A stretch of DNA of 64,000 bases from Dictyophora rubrovolvata (GCA_029959195.1 CP114121.1:620001-684000); one strand, 5' to 3'; numbered from the stretch's first letter, positions 35,352 to 47,835 are shown. A program made the numbers and translations. Notes: generated by a model not told the origin, from the sequence alone.

Positions 35352-37923
35352 ATGTTTTCCATTCCACTTGGATTCATTTGGTGGAGCACCTTTCTCATAC
35401 ATGCAGTAATAGGGCAGGCTCCTCCTGGAAGTATCCAGGTCGCTATGGAAAATACAATGCAAATACAACGAGAAGCCCTTGCCCGGCTCAAAACCGATTT
35501 CCTTGGTCCCGTGATGCAAGATTTAGACACAACAGCGCAACCATCTTCTAAAAAAGGCTCGACGATCACTTTTCACAACCCTAAGGCGGCAGAATTCTTT
35601 GTTGACGGAACTAGTTTACCTGATGGTGAGTTGGGCCACACGACTGCCCGAATTTCCTAGTGTTTTAATACTAGCAGTGAATGTCGATGTGGGTCCTTCT
35701 TGGTCTGGTTTAATCCCAATTTCCGGAGCAAAAAATGAAACTCGCAAATTGTTCTTTTGGTAAGCACCCTGGCTAAATATCACAAACTTTCCTGACCGTT
35801 GAATTGATAGGTTCTGGCCTACAAACAACGCCGAAAATGGCGACGAGCTCTTATTTTGGACCAATGGTAAGCCGATTGATTTTACTATAGTACTGGCATG
35901 TGTCATATTTTGTAATTTTTTCTCGTAAGGGGGTCCCGGTTGCTCTTCCCTAGAGGGCTTTTTCCAAGAAAACGGTCCTATTAGTATGTCTTAACAGCTA
36001 ATTTTTCAGCAACTGACGAAAGAACTTTTCATGACGTCACTCAGCATGGTCGTGGGGTCAAGCAGCTCCTACACTGTGCGTTTTTTTTGATAGTTTTTTT
36101 GAATTAATTAAGAAAAGCTGGCTCGGACGCGTAGTAATCCATGGTCATGGACAAATCTTTCCCATGTTCTCTATGTCGAGCAACCTGTAGGGGTATGTTG
36201 TTACTGGTCAGAAACTTGAAAGGAGAAATCTTCCTAATATGTTTTTGTATAGACAGGCTTTTCACAAGGCCAGCCAAGTATTTCGAATGACGATGAATTG
36301 GCCGCACAAGTAATGGGTTTTCTCGAACAATTCTTGGAAATATTTAGTGAATTGAAAGGTAAAGATTTTTATGTTTCGGGCGAAAGCGTAAGTACTATCT
36401 GTTTGTACGCACCGCTCGCACTGAACCTAACCTCGTTGAACTCTCTTGATAGTATGCTGGCTTTTGTGAGTGATTTTACAATCGAATATGATTCATCTCT
36501 GGGAACTCAGTTCACTATGCGGTAAATAGACGTCCCGTATATTGCAAACTGGATTTATGAGCACCCTGGATTGGAATTAAACCTCAAGGGTATCTCCATC
36601 GCCGATCCGTCCCTGTCGTATGACGTTGTTCAACAAGAAATTCCTGCATTGAGATTTGTTGAGGTATGCTGCAGAGATATCCCGTTGATACACATACTAA
36701 TACACCATCCATATTCATTCATAACAGGCCAACCGTAATTTATTTCCGTTCAACAGTTCATTTATGCAGACCTTGCAAACTATTTCTGATAATTGCGGAT
36801 ATACCGATTATTTGGACAAGTATGTTACTTATCCGCCTCAAGGACAATTACCCCTTCCTGTGGCAACTAACGGAACATTCTCTGTTACACCTGAATGCCG
36901 TATACACTCCCCAATACAACGGGCTGTCAACCTGTGAGTATTGCTTTGCGATTTCATTTTTAAACTAAGTTTCATATATTTAGTATAAACCCTGTTTTTG
37001 ATGTTTACCGAGTGTCTGATACTTGGCCTAATCTCTGTATATTCACTTACCGATGTCAATCATGTCATTCTCTCTAATGCATATGCAGGGAGTGTTTTAG
37101 GATTTCCCCGTTCTACTCAAGAATTTATTTATTTCAACAGGTAAGCAACATATGGGGGCTTCAATTCGGTACTTATTGTTGCTAATCATTGTCTATCAGG
37201 ACCGATGTATGTTTCCTGTTTTTGTTTCTTCAAGGTTCTGATCGCTCCCTACCTTCGTCACTAGGTGCAAGATGCTATCCATGCTCCTCACGTGGTATGG
37301 ACCGACTGTACCAACAATGCGGTTTATATCAACCCCGCTACAGGTGGTCCCGGAAATGATCAATCTATTCCCTCTACTTTGAGCGTTCTCCCTAATGTTA
37401 TTGAAAAGTCAGAACGTAGTATCATTGTTCACGGTTTAGCCGTATGGAATAATTCCTGATTAATCAATTGTTTTCGCATTTTTAATCATCCGGAGTAGGA
37501 CTTTATTCTTGTCGCCGAGGGGACTCGGATTGCCATCCAGTACGATCTACCCTACTGTCTCCCATGAGCATTTTGTTCACTTCATTTAGGAACATGACCT
37601 GGAATGGCGCTCAAGGATTCCAAACGTCCATTCAAAATGAGACCTTTAGGTTGAAGGATATGGGTGTGTTTGGAAATACCCACACAGAGAGGGGGTTGAC
37701 ATGTGCGTATTCTTCAAATCCTTAGTGCCTTCGGAGTTGACATTTTTTTTCGTTAGATGTTGAGTTCTACTATTCAGGACACATGACACCTCGTTAGTGT
37801 TTTCTTTAGCTTACTTGTTAATACTAGATTTATGACTGAGGACACCTAGAATTCGTTCCTTGGGCAGCTTACTCAGCAATATCCTTTTTGCTTGGCAGAC
37901 AAGATAGCGTCAACACCGCTTGA
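35352..37923 (+). CDS. Secreted serine carboxypeptidase (peptidase family S10)
   Basis: Removes C-terminal residues from peptides, secreted or vacuolar. The signal peptide is MFSIPLGFIWWSTFLIHAVIG. Family signatures are all present: WTNGGPGCSSLEG, NPWSWTNLSHVLYVEQPVG, TGFSQGQP, the nucleophile in SGES-YAGFY, GLADFILVAEGT (Asp) and the His in SGHM. It ends LLGRQDSVNTA. I had to skip weak acceptors to keep the frame: the exon after QENGPIT resumes at WSWGQAAPTL and then at NPWSW. Two internal exons are tiny: 13 nt encoding YAGF just after the catalytic serine, and 7 nt (GACCGAT) before VQDAIH. About 15 exons; the model is mine and needs transcript support. Confidence 0.87.
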
Positions 37924-37997
37924 AGAATTTCATAGTTTAACAGATTTATAGGATACGCAGTAGAAAATTGAAGAGAATTTCGAGTTCATATTACGCG

Positions 37998-38005
37998 TAT
38001 ATAAA
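37998..38005 (+). promoter_or_regulatory. TATA-like box upstream of SF3b3 gene
   Basis: TATATAAA, 147 nt before the ATG at 38145. The spacing is long, so the assignment is tentative. Confidence 0.3.
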
Positions 38006-38144
38006 TGCCGCAATCCCGCTTTGTCGGAGTCACTGAGTTTGAAATATGCTCTTGAGTTTTTTGTACGTTTTACCTCTCGCATCCAACCCAAGGACGCGCG
38101 GGCAGCGTCGACTCTTCGAGTCTATTTAGAGCGCTGCTTCGCGA

Positions 38145-41100
38145 ATGCATCTCTATAACCTCACTTTACAACCATCCACGGCAATTACCCAGGCTGCCGT
38201 GGGGAATTTTTCAGGCGTCAGGCAACAAGAAATTCTCGTATCTCGTGGAACTCGTTTAGAACTTTTAAAACTTGATGCGCAAACGGGAAAATTTAGTACA
38301 GTTCTTACCCAGGATGTTTTTGGGTCTATCAGGTCTTTGGTTAGCTTTCGATTAACTGGTGGGACAAAAGGTAAGTCTACTGTGCCTGATTTACTTCCGC
38401 CACAGCTTATATCTTTCTTTTGTTTTTAGATTATGCCATCGTTGCTTCGGATTCGGGTCGACTCGTGATTTTGGAATATGATCCAAAGGGAAATACTTTT
38501 GTCAAAGTTCATCAGGAGACATACGGGAAGTCTGGGGCTCGCCGTATTGTTCCAGGTCAATATTTGACTGTCGATCCCAAGGGTCGTAGCGTTCTCGTTT
38601 CCGCTGTGGAGAAATCCAAACTTGTTTATGTCTTGAACCGCGATGCAGCCGCAAACCTCACAATTTCGTCCCCGCTTGAAGCACATAAGAATTCGGCTAT
38701 TATACATCATATTGTAGGATTGGATGTTGGTTTTGAGAATCCCTTGTATGCCGCTTTAGAAGTTGACTATACTGAGTCTGACCAAGATCCTACTGGCGAA
38801 GCCTTTGAGAAAACTGAAAAGGTAAATTTCTCTTTGGGTCTCTGTCTCGCGTAGAAATTAATTTTAAATCTGTTTATAGATGCTCACGTATTACGAACTT
38901 GATCTTGGTCTCAACCATGTTGTAAGGAAATGGAGCGAACCAACTGACCGGCGCGCCAATCTGCTCGTTCAAGTGCCGGGTGGCCAACTGGCTTCGTCCG
39001 ACAAATTTGACGGTCCTTCTGGTGTCCTCGTCTGTTGCGAAGATCACATTATCTATCGTCATATGGACGTTCCTCAACATAGAGTCCCCATTCCCAGGCG
39101 TAAAAATCGGCTAGAAGATCAATCTCGAGGGCTTCTTATTACGTCGGCTGTTATGCACAAAATGAAGGTCAGTTGAATCTTCTGTGTTTGGGAAAGTCAC
39201 CAACACATTTTTCAGGGGGCATTTTTCTTCCTATTGCAAAGCGAGGAAGGCGACCTTTACAAGGTTACTATTGATCATCAAGATGAAGAGGTTCGCTCCC
39301 TGAAAATTAAGTACTTCGACACCGTTCCTGTAGCTTCCACTCTGTGCATATTGAAATCTGGTTTCTTGTTTGTTGCCTCAGAATTTGGAAATCAGTAAGC
39401 TCAGAGCACATCTTGCGGTATATGAAGCTAACTTCAAATCATCCAGTTATCTTTATCAATTTCAAAAACTTGGTGACGACGATGTTGAAACTGAATACAG
39501 CTCTACATCGTATAGAGATTTTGGAATGGCCAATCCGAATGAACCATTACCTCGTGTTTATTTCTGTCCAAAGCCTCTTGACAACTTGCTCCTTGCGGAT
39601 GAACTAGAGTCTTTGAACCCTATTCTCGACTCAAAGGTCGCAAATATCCTCCCTAACGCGGACACACCCCAGATTTTTACTCTTTGCGGTCGCGGTCCAC
39701 GCAGTTCTTTGAGGATGCTGCGACATGGTTTGGAGGTAGAAGAGACTGTTAGCTCTGATTTGCCCGGTATCCCCAATGCGGTATGGACCACCAAAATAAG
39801 AGAAGATGGTAAATTAAATTGTCCGTTAAATTACTTTTAATGTCTTCTTAACACGTCCGTTTAGACCCTCATGATTCGTATATCATTTTGTCTTTCGTCA
39901 ACGGCACCCTTGTCCTCTCCATTGGAGAAACCATTGAAGAGGTGCAAGACACTGGTTTCTTATCTTCAGCGCCCACCTTAGCAGTTCAACAAATCGGCTC
40001 CGACGCTCTTCTGCAAGTCCATCCTCATGGTATTCGACACGTTTTGCCCGATCGTCGCGTTAATGAATGGAAAGTCCCTCAAGGTCGGACGATTGTCTGC
40101 GCAACGACCAACAAGCGTCAGGTTGTAGTAGCACTTAGCACAGCTGAGCTAGTGTACTTTGAATTGGATCTGGAAGGTCAGCTGAACGAGTACCAAGATC
40201 GCAAGGCTATGGGAAGTACCGTTATGGCTATGAGTGTTGGTGAAGTGCCTGAGGGTAGGCAGCGGATGCCTTTCTTGGTTCGTTATGTATCTTGTTTGAT
40301 CTCGTTGATTTACTAATTATGTATAAGGCTGTTGGGTGTGAGGACCAAACTGTACGAATTGTCTCTCTGGATCCTGAGAGTACATTAGAGACGATTAGTC
40401 TTCAAGTACGTTTAATCTGCTTTCGTTCAGGCGATTGTTGACTCGATTTCTTGTAGGCTTTAACTGCGCCTCCTTCATCTATTTGTATTGCGGATATGTT
40501 GGACGCTGGTATTAACAAACTTCATCCCACCACCTTTGTGAACATCGGTCTTCAGAACGGTGTTTTGCTTCGAACCGTGCTCGATCCTCTAAACGGGCAA
40601 CTGACAGATACGCGTACAAGGTTAGCGGCGCCTTTGATTCCGTTTGGTATACTCATCTGTTTGCATTAGATTCCTAGGAACGCGTCCTGTAAGGCTCATC
40701 CGAGTCATGGTCCAGAAGAATCCTTCTATTTTGGCAATGTCTTCCCGCTCATGGTTGAATTATACACATCAACACTTGCTACATTTCACACCGTTGATAT
40801 TTGAAAACCTGGATTATGCTTGGGGATTTTCTGCCGAGTTGTGTCCGGAAGGGCTGATCGGCATTTCTGGGAGCGTTTTGAGGTGAGATTTCATATACCA
40901 ATTTGTCGGTTTTCTATGATGAGACAAGGGAGCCGGAATGCCTTTTGCAATGTCGAAACTTTTTTAAAATAATTTTTTCAATTGTTCCTACTGAGACTTC
41001 ATCTTCTTTTCGGGCCTTAGTTCAACAACGTTCACTAACCTACTACACACAGGATCTTCCAAGTTCCCAAGCTAGGTACGAAGCTAAAGCAGGATGCTTT

Positions 41101-42595
41101 ACCGCTTTCGTATACCCCTCGAAAACTCATTTCACACCCTACACAACACCTCTTCTACACCGCCGAATCCGATCATCGCGTGTATGGCCCTGATGTAGCC
41201 ATTAAGAAGCTGAAAGAGCTTGTACGTATTGTTTGACGGTCCATCCACAGCCCGTTTTCTAAAAGCCTTTTTTCAAGGGTGCTAGCCAAGCCGATCGAGA
41301 AGCCTTGGATCTTCCTCCAGAGTTATTTGGTCGTCCCAAAGCTCCTGCTGGTAATTGGGCCTCGTGCATTCGCATCATTGACCCGGTTCAGGTGAGATTG
41401 ACAACACATCCCATGCCCTCGTATTATAACTGACGCCTGTCTAGTCTGCAACAGTACAGGAAATTCCTTTACAGGATAATGAAGCCGCCTTTTCTCTCGC
41501 CATCGTTTCGTTTGCCGGACGTGACAATGAACTGTACCTTATTGTAGGAACTGCTCAGAATACGCTTATTGCCCCCAGGTCGTGTAAGAGCGGATACTTG
41601 CGCACTTACAAGCTTACGAACGACGGTCGGAATGTCGAACTGCTACATACTGTACGTTTCTCAAGTTCGCACGTGTATATGAAGGAAAGGATTGACTGTT
41701 TCGTTTCAGACTGAAATTGACGATGTTCCTTTGGTATTGATACCCTTCCAAGGACGTCTGGCAGCTGGAGTTGGGAAAGCTTTGCGTTTGTATGACATGG
41801 GGAAGAGGAAGCTGCTACGAAAGGTAGAAAACAAGGTATATCGTGATTTTGGTCAGTTCTTTTATTCGGTCTGACATCTTTAACTTTTAGGCTTTCCCCT
41901 CTGCAATTGTTTCATTGAACACGCAAGGTTCTCGAATCATAGTTGGCGACATGCAGGACTCAGTGTTCTACGCAGTCTACAAGGCTCCCGAAAATCGGCT
42001 CCTAATTTTTGCAGACGACGTTCAGTCGCGATGGATAACCGCCGTCACTATGGTTGACTATAACACCGTCATTGCAAGTGATAAATTCGGCAATGTATTC
42101 ATTAATCGACTATCGATTCCCGATTCAGAGCAAGTAGACGACGATCCTACGGGTGCCGGTATTTTACACGAGAAAGGATTGTTCATGGGCGCACCTCACA
42201 AAACGAAGATGCTAGCACATTTCCATATTGGTGATATCGTCACGAGCATTCACAAGGTCTCAATGGTTGCCGGTGGACGCGAAGTTGTCTTATACACCGG
42301 TCTTCACGGGACGATTGGAATACTCGTGCCATTCGTTTCGAAAGAAGACGTGGATTTCATTAGCACTCTGGAGCAACATATGCGCACTGAGCAGCTCAGC
42401 CTGATTGGTCGAGACCATCTGTCATGGAGGGGGTATTACACACCTGTTAAGGCTGTCGTTGATGGAGATTTGTGCGAAATGTTTGCTCGCCTCCCTCCTC
42501 AAAAGCAAAGCGCGATCGCGGGTGAGTTAGATCGCTCTATCGGAGAGGTCCTTAAAAAGCTCGATCAACTTCGAGTTACCGCCAGTGGATTCTAA
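38145..42595 (+). CDS. RSE1: Splicing factor 3b subunit 3 (Rse1/SF3b130)
   Basis: U2 snRNP subunit that helps recognise the intron branch site; a three-beta-propeller scaffold related to DDB1 and CPSF160. The start [24 protein letters not shown] and the end [14 protein letters not shown] are characteristic (given in part). Between them are VLILEYD-type propeller strands ([11 protein letters not shown]), [22 protein letters not shown] (in part), [14 protein letters not shown] and the CPSF_A part [13 protein letters not shown]. About a dozen short introns. I checked several junctions, including the one at about 40881-41053 (SVLR then IFQVPKLG), and found no break. About 1,200 residues, the family's usual size. 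Confidence 0.93.
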
Positions 42596-43305
42596 AACTC
42601 CGAGTGGCAAAAAAATTGAACTTTTTTTCTTTAATTTGTAGCACCTCTTGCTTGTATCATGCACTATTTTTAATTAATAGTATCTTACTGTAGTATATCA
42701 AAAATAACTCGAATATGTAATTGTTGACGAATGTTGAAGACAAAGTTCGAGTCAGTCAGACTGAAAACTAACCATGTTATGGATGGACTGCAGATCGAGA
42801 CGGGTAGATGTAGGTTCGAGTCTTGTAGCCGTAATCTCACCTTCGAAGAGTACTCTCCTAACTACGCTCTCTTAACTACATCTATTTTAATAGAACGTGC
42901 TTGAGCCAACACCAAGTTTATCAACAAAAAGAGATTGAATGGGTAAAACTTGGGATATAATTCACAGAAACTCAACTGTCCGCTACCGGAAGCCCAGCTG
43001 AAGTCGCTCACGGATTGTGTTCTCAACCGCGGGACGGAGGTGCGGCCACATTTTGAGAGGATGCGGATGCCTGTCAATCAGTCAATCAAATTGACAGTCT
43101 ATGTGCCGCCCGAAACATAAGATCCTGAAGACAAGGCAAACCCGGATTGCTGCGGCAAGCACACGATAAGCGGTTTCACGAGTTGGCTCAACTTTGATAT
43201 ATGTTACCAACGATAGGACTGGTAGGGTCTAAAGACGCCGATGATTTTTTAAGCTCAATCTGTAGGATGACAATGTCAAAAATAAAGGTTTTGGAACTAA
43301 GAATG
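42596..43305. other. Convergent spacer
   Basis: 710 bp between converging genes. A T-loop-like motif (ggttcgagtc, 42812-42821) is present but no tRNA can be folded around it. No gene was recognised. Confidence 0.5.
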
Positions 43306-44515
43306 CTACGCACGTTTAGAAGGAGAGGGGGGCTGTCTTTTTCTTCTTGAACGCGCGCACTGACGATATCTCCACGGGGTCTGTAGGGTGTTTGCCCGCC
43401 CTCGGGATAGCAGGGGGTTCATCTCTCCTCCATCTTCTTCGTCCTCTTCTCCATCCTCTCCATCCTCTCCATCCTCTCCATCCTCTCCATCCTCTCCTCC
43501 ATCCTCTTCATCCTCTCCTCCATCTTCGGCATCTCTAGCACCTTTGTCATCCCTTACATTTGCGCCCACTTTGCTTTTCCCGGTGCCCTTGCCTCGCGTT
43601 TTACGAGCTGCCGTTTCGAGCCTCCGGGATAGGGTGTGCTCCGCTTTCCAATTCCGGGCACATAAACATAATAGCGGTTCGCGTCGTTCCAACTCAGCAA
43701 CGGCTTTATTCCATTCGTCTTTGTGATAGTTTATATAAAAGGTCTTGGTGATTGCGAACCCGTCGCAAGGTGGGTTGCAAGTATTCCCGGTAGACAGTGG
43801 ATGTAGACAGTGGATGTAGATACACGGACGCTGTGCCATTGTCCGTTTGTAAGGAGTGTGCCATCCTCATTCCGAACACACTTTCGCATGTTAGGTCGAT
43901 ATTTTTTTGGTGGGGGAGAATTTCGGCAAGCGGGTCTTCCCAGGCATCCTGCAATGTCCACAATACCGCAACCGGGTATTTATCTGGACGAATATTGGTC
44001 ATTTCTAAACAAGTGTTGGTCCTTGTTAATGGCGACTCAACTCGAAATGATCCGAAAGAGGATGCAAGTGCGGGTGCGGGTGCGTTACTCTTGAAAGAAG
44101 TAGACCAGCCAAGTTGAGGAGCTAAATCTATAGATACTGGAGAAACATGTTGACCTGGAGAAACATATTGAACTGGAGAAACAAGTTGGCCTGGAGAAGC
44201 GCGTTGGTCTGGAGAAACATGCTGACCTGGGGAAACATGTTGACCACTGCGAGGAAAGAAGTCAAAAAATAACTTCCAGACAACTAATAACAATATATAC
44301 TGTTGTGGATTGAGCCGCTCTTCTATATGCTTACACCTCAACTCCAATCGTTCGTATTGAAATCGTAAATTCGTCAGTTCACCGAGAATTTTGTCGACGG
44401 CGTTGAAGAACGCTGTTGTCATAGTTCGGATTTCGGTAAATTCTTCGTTTTGGTCGATGTTTCGACTTTGTGGACCTTGAAGTTGGGGATTTGTCTGGAA
44501 GCTGTAATAGAGCAT
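43306..44515 (-). CDS. Hypothetical protein with hexapeptide and acidic repeats
   Basis: Not recognised. The first ATG in the open frame is at 44515. Two introns are inferred: one of 54 nt (gtatat to ctcgcag) before the repeat block and one of 82 nt (43744-43825), which joins DNGTAS to TFYINYHKDEWNKAV. The N-terminal third looks coiled-coil (NAVDKILGELTNLRFQYERL). Then come six hexapeptide repeats of GQHVSP type, an unassigned middle, a KDEWNKAVAELERRE helix, a Lys/Arg-rich stretch and a Gly-Glu-Asp block of DEEDGG and GED repeats. Without the second intron the first frame would stop at RRME. The gene is head-to-head with SNF8, about 130 bp between start codons. Confidence 0.55.
43429..43530. 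repeat. 9-nt microsatellite, ccatcctct units
   Basis: Tandem ccatcctct units with a few variants. On the coding (minus) strand they encode Gly-Glu-Asp repeats of the hypothetical protein. Likely length-variable between strains. Confidence 0.8.
44137..44244. repeat. Six 18-nt tandem repeats
   Basis: Six units of 18 nt (type ctggagaaacatgttgac) in coding sequence, encoding GQHVSP, GQHVSP, DQRASP, GQLVSP, VQYVSP, GQHVSP on the minus strand. The end units are the most alike. Confidence 0.85.
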
Positions 44516-44645
44516 TTGTCCCCATGGTTGGAGTGTGGATTGGGTGTATTTACAGAACAAGCGTGTGACGTGATTGTCGTCGCGTGACGCGCTCGGGCTT
44601 GGTCAGCAACCTGTTCAAGTTCATGCTCATCATCTGTAGTATACC
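44516..44645. promoter_or_regulatory. Short bidirectional promoter, SNF8 and hypothetical gene
   Basis: Only 130 bp lie between the two start codons, and less if the hypothetical gene has upstream coding sequence. The two genes must share or overlap promoter elements. No TATA box is visible. Confidence 0.5.
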
Positions 44646-45398
44646 ATGCAGCGACGAGGACCTGGGCTAGCCGCGTTTGAACGCCACACCCAATCACTTG
44701 CATCATATGCAGAGTTGTCTACTACGCTCGGTGAAACGCAGGTTACCAACTTGCATTTGCAACTGGAACACTTCCGCGCACAGCTATCACGCTTTGCTAT
44801 CGAACATCGCCAACAAATACTCAAAGATCCGCCATTTCGTCATCAATTTCAAAAGATGTGTGCAGATATTGGCGTGGATCCTCTTGCAGGCCCAAAACGC
44901 GGTGGATGGTGGACTGAAATCCTCGGTGTGGTTGGCGATTGGCAATATGAACTCGGTGTCCAGATTGTGGATATCTGCGTTAGCACTAGAGAACGCAATG
45001 GCGGCATGATTGAAATGGGGGAACTGTTACGGCTTTTGATGAAATTACGTGGCGGGAGCGGGAAGGTCACCGAGGAGGACGTTGTTCAGAGTATCAAAAC
45101 TTTGAAACCTCTGGGAGCTGGATATGAAATCATCGACGTTGGAGGACGTAAGATGATTCGCAGTGTTGTGAAAGAACTTGATAACGATGGAGCTGTCGTT
45201 CTCGGCATTGCTCAGCAGTCCGACGTTGGCGGCAGAGTAACCGAACAGCTACTTGTCGATTCCAGAGGATGGGAGTACGCACGCGCACGAGCCGTATTGG
45301 AAAACATGTTATTCAGAGATGGCCTTTGCTGGGTAGATGAGCAGAATCCAAAAGGAAGAGTGTATTGGTTCCCCTCTGCATTAAGTTGGGAAGAGTGA
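44646..45398 (+). CDS. SNF8: ESCRT-II subunit Vps22/SNF8 (EAP30)
   Basis: Core of ESCRT-II, which sorts ubiquitinated cargo into multivesicular bodies. A single exon of 250 residues, the normal length. The start MQRRGPGLAAFERH is typical; then QLEHFRAQLSRFAIEH, FQKMCADIGVDPLAG, GDWQYELGVQIVDIC and winged-helix segments (LLRLLMKLRG, VTEEDVVQSIKTLKPLG). It ends YWFPSALSWEE. Convergent with the LETM1-domain gene, 79 bp between stops. Confidence 0.95.
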   Translation: MQRRGPGLAAFERHTQSLASYAELSTTLGETQVTNLHLQLEHFRAQLSRFAIEHRQQILKDPPFRHQFQKMCADIGVDPLAGPKRGGWWTEILGVVGDWQYELGVQIVDICVSTRERNGGMIEMGELLRLLMKLRGGSGKVTEEDVVQSIKTLKPLGAGYEIIDVGGRKMIRSVVKELDNDGAVVLGIAQQSDVGGRVTEQLLVDSRGWEYARARAVLENMLFRDGLCWVDEQNPKGRVYWFPSALSWEE

Positions 45399-45477
45399 TT
45401 GTATTATTTGTTTATCCATCATCCTAACTATCATTACCCACTGTGTTATTATTATGTACATTATCCTATACTTATCA

Positions 45478-46990
45478 TCAAGTTGAGAGAATCTTCGCGT
45501 CCTTTGCAAACTGTAGCACAAGCTGTAATCGAGAGCTTTCATCTTGAGCACCTTTTAGCCACCACTGCAACATGGCTAACTTCTCCTGACGAGACAAAGA
45601 AGATTCCCAAATCCTAATCGAATTAGTCGGAAAGTCGGTCAACTCAATGTCTATTTTAAACTCACATGCCACGCTCTTCCAAAGCTTCCGTTAATTCTCC
45701 GTCTTGTAAAGATGCCCCATTATTCTCCCGCGAGAGAAGGGTATCATCCTCTGCAATGTACCTAAGATGTCGAGATATCATGTTATGCTGGAAAAACGAT
45801 GGTCCATATGTCCATCTTGCAAGAACCCTGTATATTAGTCGTTACCTCAGTAAAAATCTATAAGACCAAGAACCGAAGCACGTACCCTGCAACTCCCCGT
45901 GACATATCTGACGAAAGGGAAGAGACGCCTCTCTGCGAAAACGTGGAAATTGAATGCAGTTTGTCAAGTTGTGATTTGACGATCGCCAAATGTGAACGCT
46001 GCTTTGATCGTCTCTTAGCTTCAATTCTTTCCCGTTGACTGGGAAGAAGGCAGGTGGATGGCAATAGACCCGGCGCATAAAGGACTATGAAGGGAATCGC
46101 TTCTTCGAGGACGGCAAGGGTAAGGACAAAAGGTAGCAATCTTTAACATCGATGGTTAAAAAAAATGAATAGAACAATGTAATCGAATAGACATACTTCA
46201 ATACATCCCGCTTGTATTGGCGTACAAAACGCGTTTCGGACCTGGTCATAGACACATCTTCTCCTTTAGCTTTTGCTTCCCTTATCCGTTTTTCTATAGC
46301 TCCGACTTGATGTCTATGAGTGACCAAAACTAACTTCAAACCCCCATAATAGAACCAGAAATATTGCTTGAGATTATGCCACAGAGCTGCTGGTTTGGAC
46401 GTCCCTTCTGGTGGTGGTTTGAAAACACCTCTTCTAACCGCATCGTTAAAATCGTATTTGGTGGATTCAAAAGCTCCAAGATGTTCGGACGACTTGTGCG
46501 CCTCTTCCGCATTGGTGAGACTTGAAGAATCTGGTGCGGATTGGGACTGCTGAGTAACTGAATTCTGTGGTGGTGGCGGATTTGGTGACCGAACTTCTTT
46601 GACAATTTTCTTCGGAGCAGGTCGCAAATCAACTTTGGGTTTACTAGAAAGGGGTGTGCAGATTGGAGGTAATCCGTCACTCGGTTTGACTTTTCTTTGT
46701 TGCTCTGGAAAGGTTGAATAGCGTCGGCGGGAACGCAAGGTAACCGGGTGATTGCGTGAAGGCACTGAGACAACAAAATAACTTCTTGACGAGTTATCGA
46801 AAGTGAAAGGTAAATTTGAATAATGCTTGCATCTTGAAAACGAATGTGCGGAAGTAGGAACCGACTTTGAGACTTGTGCCACCGTCCTGCCAAAAAAAAA
46901 ACCATTTAGGTGAGTCGGTTATCAGCATTGAAGAAGAGTCGACTGAAATTACCATTCTCTGAGAAGTGGTGTATTTATCGATCTAATCAT
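45478..46990 (-). CDS. Mitochondrial LETM1-domain protein
   Basis: LETM1-type inner-membrane proteins act in K+/H+ exchange and link ribosomes to the membrane. I start at 46990: a 38-nt first exon (MIRSINTPLLREW) joins after an intron ending ttggcag to TVAQVSKSVPTS, giving a basic, Ser/Arg-rich presequence with RRRYSTF. Then a proline-rich stretch, a possible membrane segment around WFYYGGLKLVLV and LPFVLTLAVLEEAIPFIVLYAPGLLP (in part), and the ribosome-binding-like part with LLSRENNG, LTEALEERGM and WESSLSRQEKLAMLQWWL. It ends AKDAKILST. The size (about 400 residues) is closer to LETMD1-like proteins than to Mdm38. The 5' end of this gene is duplicated at 50265-50588. Confidence 0.85.
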
Positions 46991-47835
46991 GAAGGAAACT
47001 TGTTGAAAAGATTGGGAATACGTGTTCAAACGACCGAGCTTTGATAAAATGACGAATCAAACGTTGTGGATGGGAATTGCGCCAGAGTACGACGCGTCGA
47101 TGCGGCTTCCTTGATGACAAATGTACTTTGTCACGCTGAGTCACAGGCCCCCGCATATGACCATCTTCTGATTCTTCTCAAACCAAATGATAACTTCAAA
47201 TTCTCTTCTAACCATAAGCTACCGCTTGATCTACAACCAAATGACACCTAGTGCCAAGCGGAGACAGGAATATGGACGCAAAAGAGACTCCTATTAGGAG
47301 AGACTTAGAGGATTGTGTCGATGAATAAGTTGCCCGTGCAAAACCGCGTCAATTTTTCACGATGTTCGAAATGGATACGAAATATTCGTAAATATACTGG
47401 TTATTACTAATTATACTACCGCGATCAGACAGATTTCAAACTGATTCAGAACTTGGAACAGTCAAACTGCGGTGGGTCGCTAAGTGCGAACCGGTTTCGA
47501 TTTAACCAAATCGAAATGAACGTGAACCGAGTTAAACTGGAACCATCATTACTTCTTTCTGCGTATCATCGTTCCACGGACCACCACCGTGATACTCGTT
47601 ATCCAAAAAGCTATACTAAAAGATGTCGCAGTCTAGCGGGCTGTAGATTAGATAGAACTTGTATTTCACAGTCGAAAAGATAGCACTTTATATACAAAGA
47701 ATATTGAGCAATGAAACATAGAACGGTGAGTAGTGAAATATCATAGATTAGTGAATAGTGAAATATAGAATAGTGAGTAGTGAGATCGAAATACCGAGAT
47801 TTATTTAAGACAATATAGAAGATTTACCATCCGAG
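46991..47835. other. Spacer with short AT-rich repeats
   Basis: Starts with the LETM1 promoter (duplicated downstream up to about 47146). About 47460-47545 has imperfect aaccggttt and tttaaccaaatcgaa repeats. About 47725-47790 has gtgaatagtgaaatat-like repeats of about 16 nt. No gene was recognised. Confidence 0.5.
47725..47790. repeat. Imperfect short tandem repeats
   Basis: Units such as gtgagtagtgaaatat and gtgaatagtgaaatat recur, 3' of the AIM9-like gene. Confidence 0.55.

Noticed and set aside
42770-42840. Possible tRNA (T-loop-like ggttcgagtc)
   Set aside because: Neither strand gives a matching acceptor stem, D arm or anticodon arm at the right distances, and the T-stem pairing is mostly wobble.
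43388-43726. Plus-strand Ser/Pro frame across the 9-nt repeats
   Set aside because: A mirror of the Gly-Glu-Asp repeat on the opposite strand; no other support.
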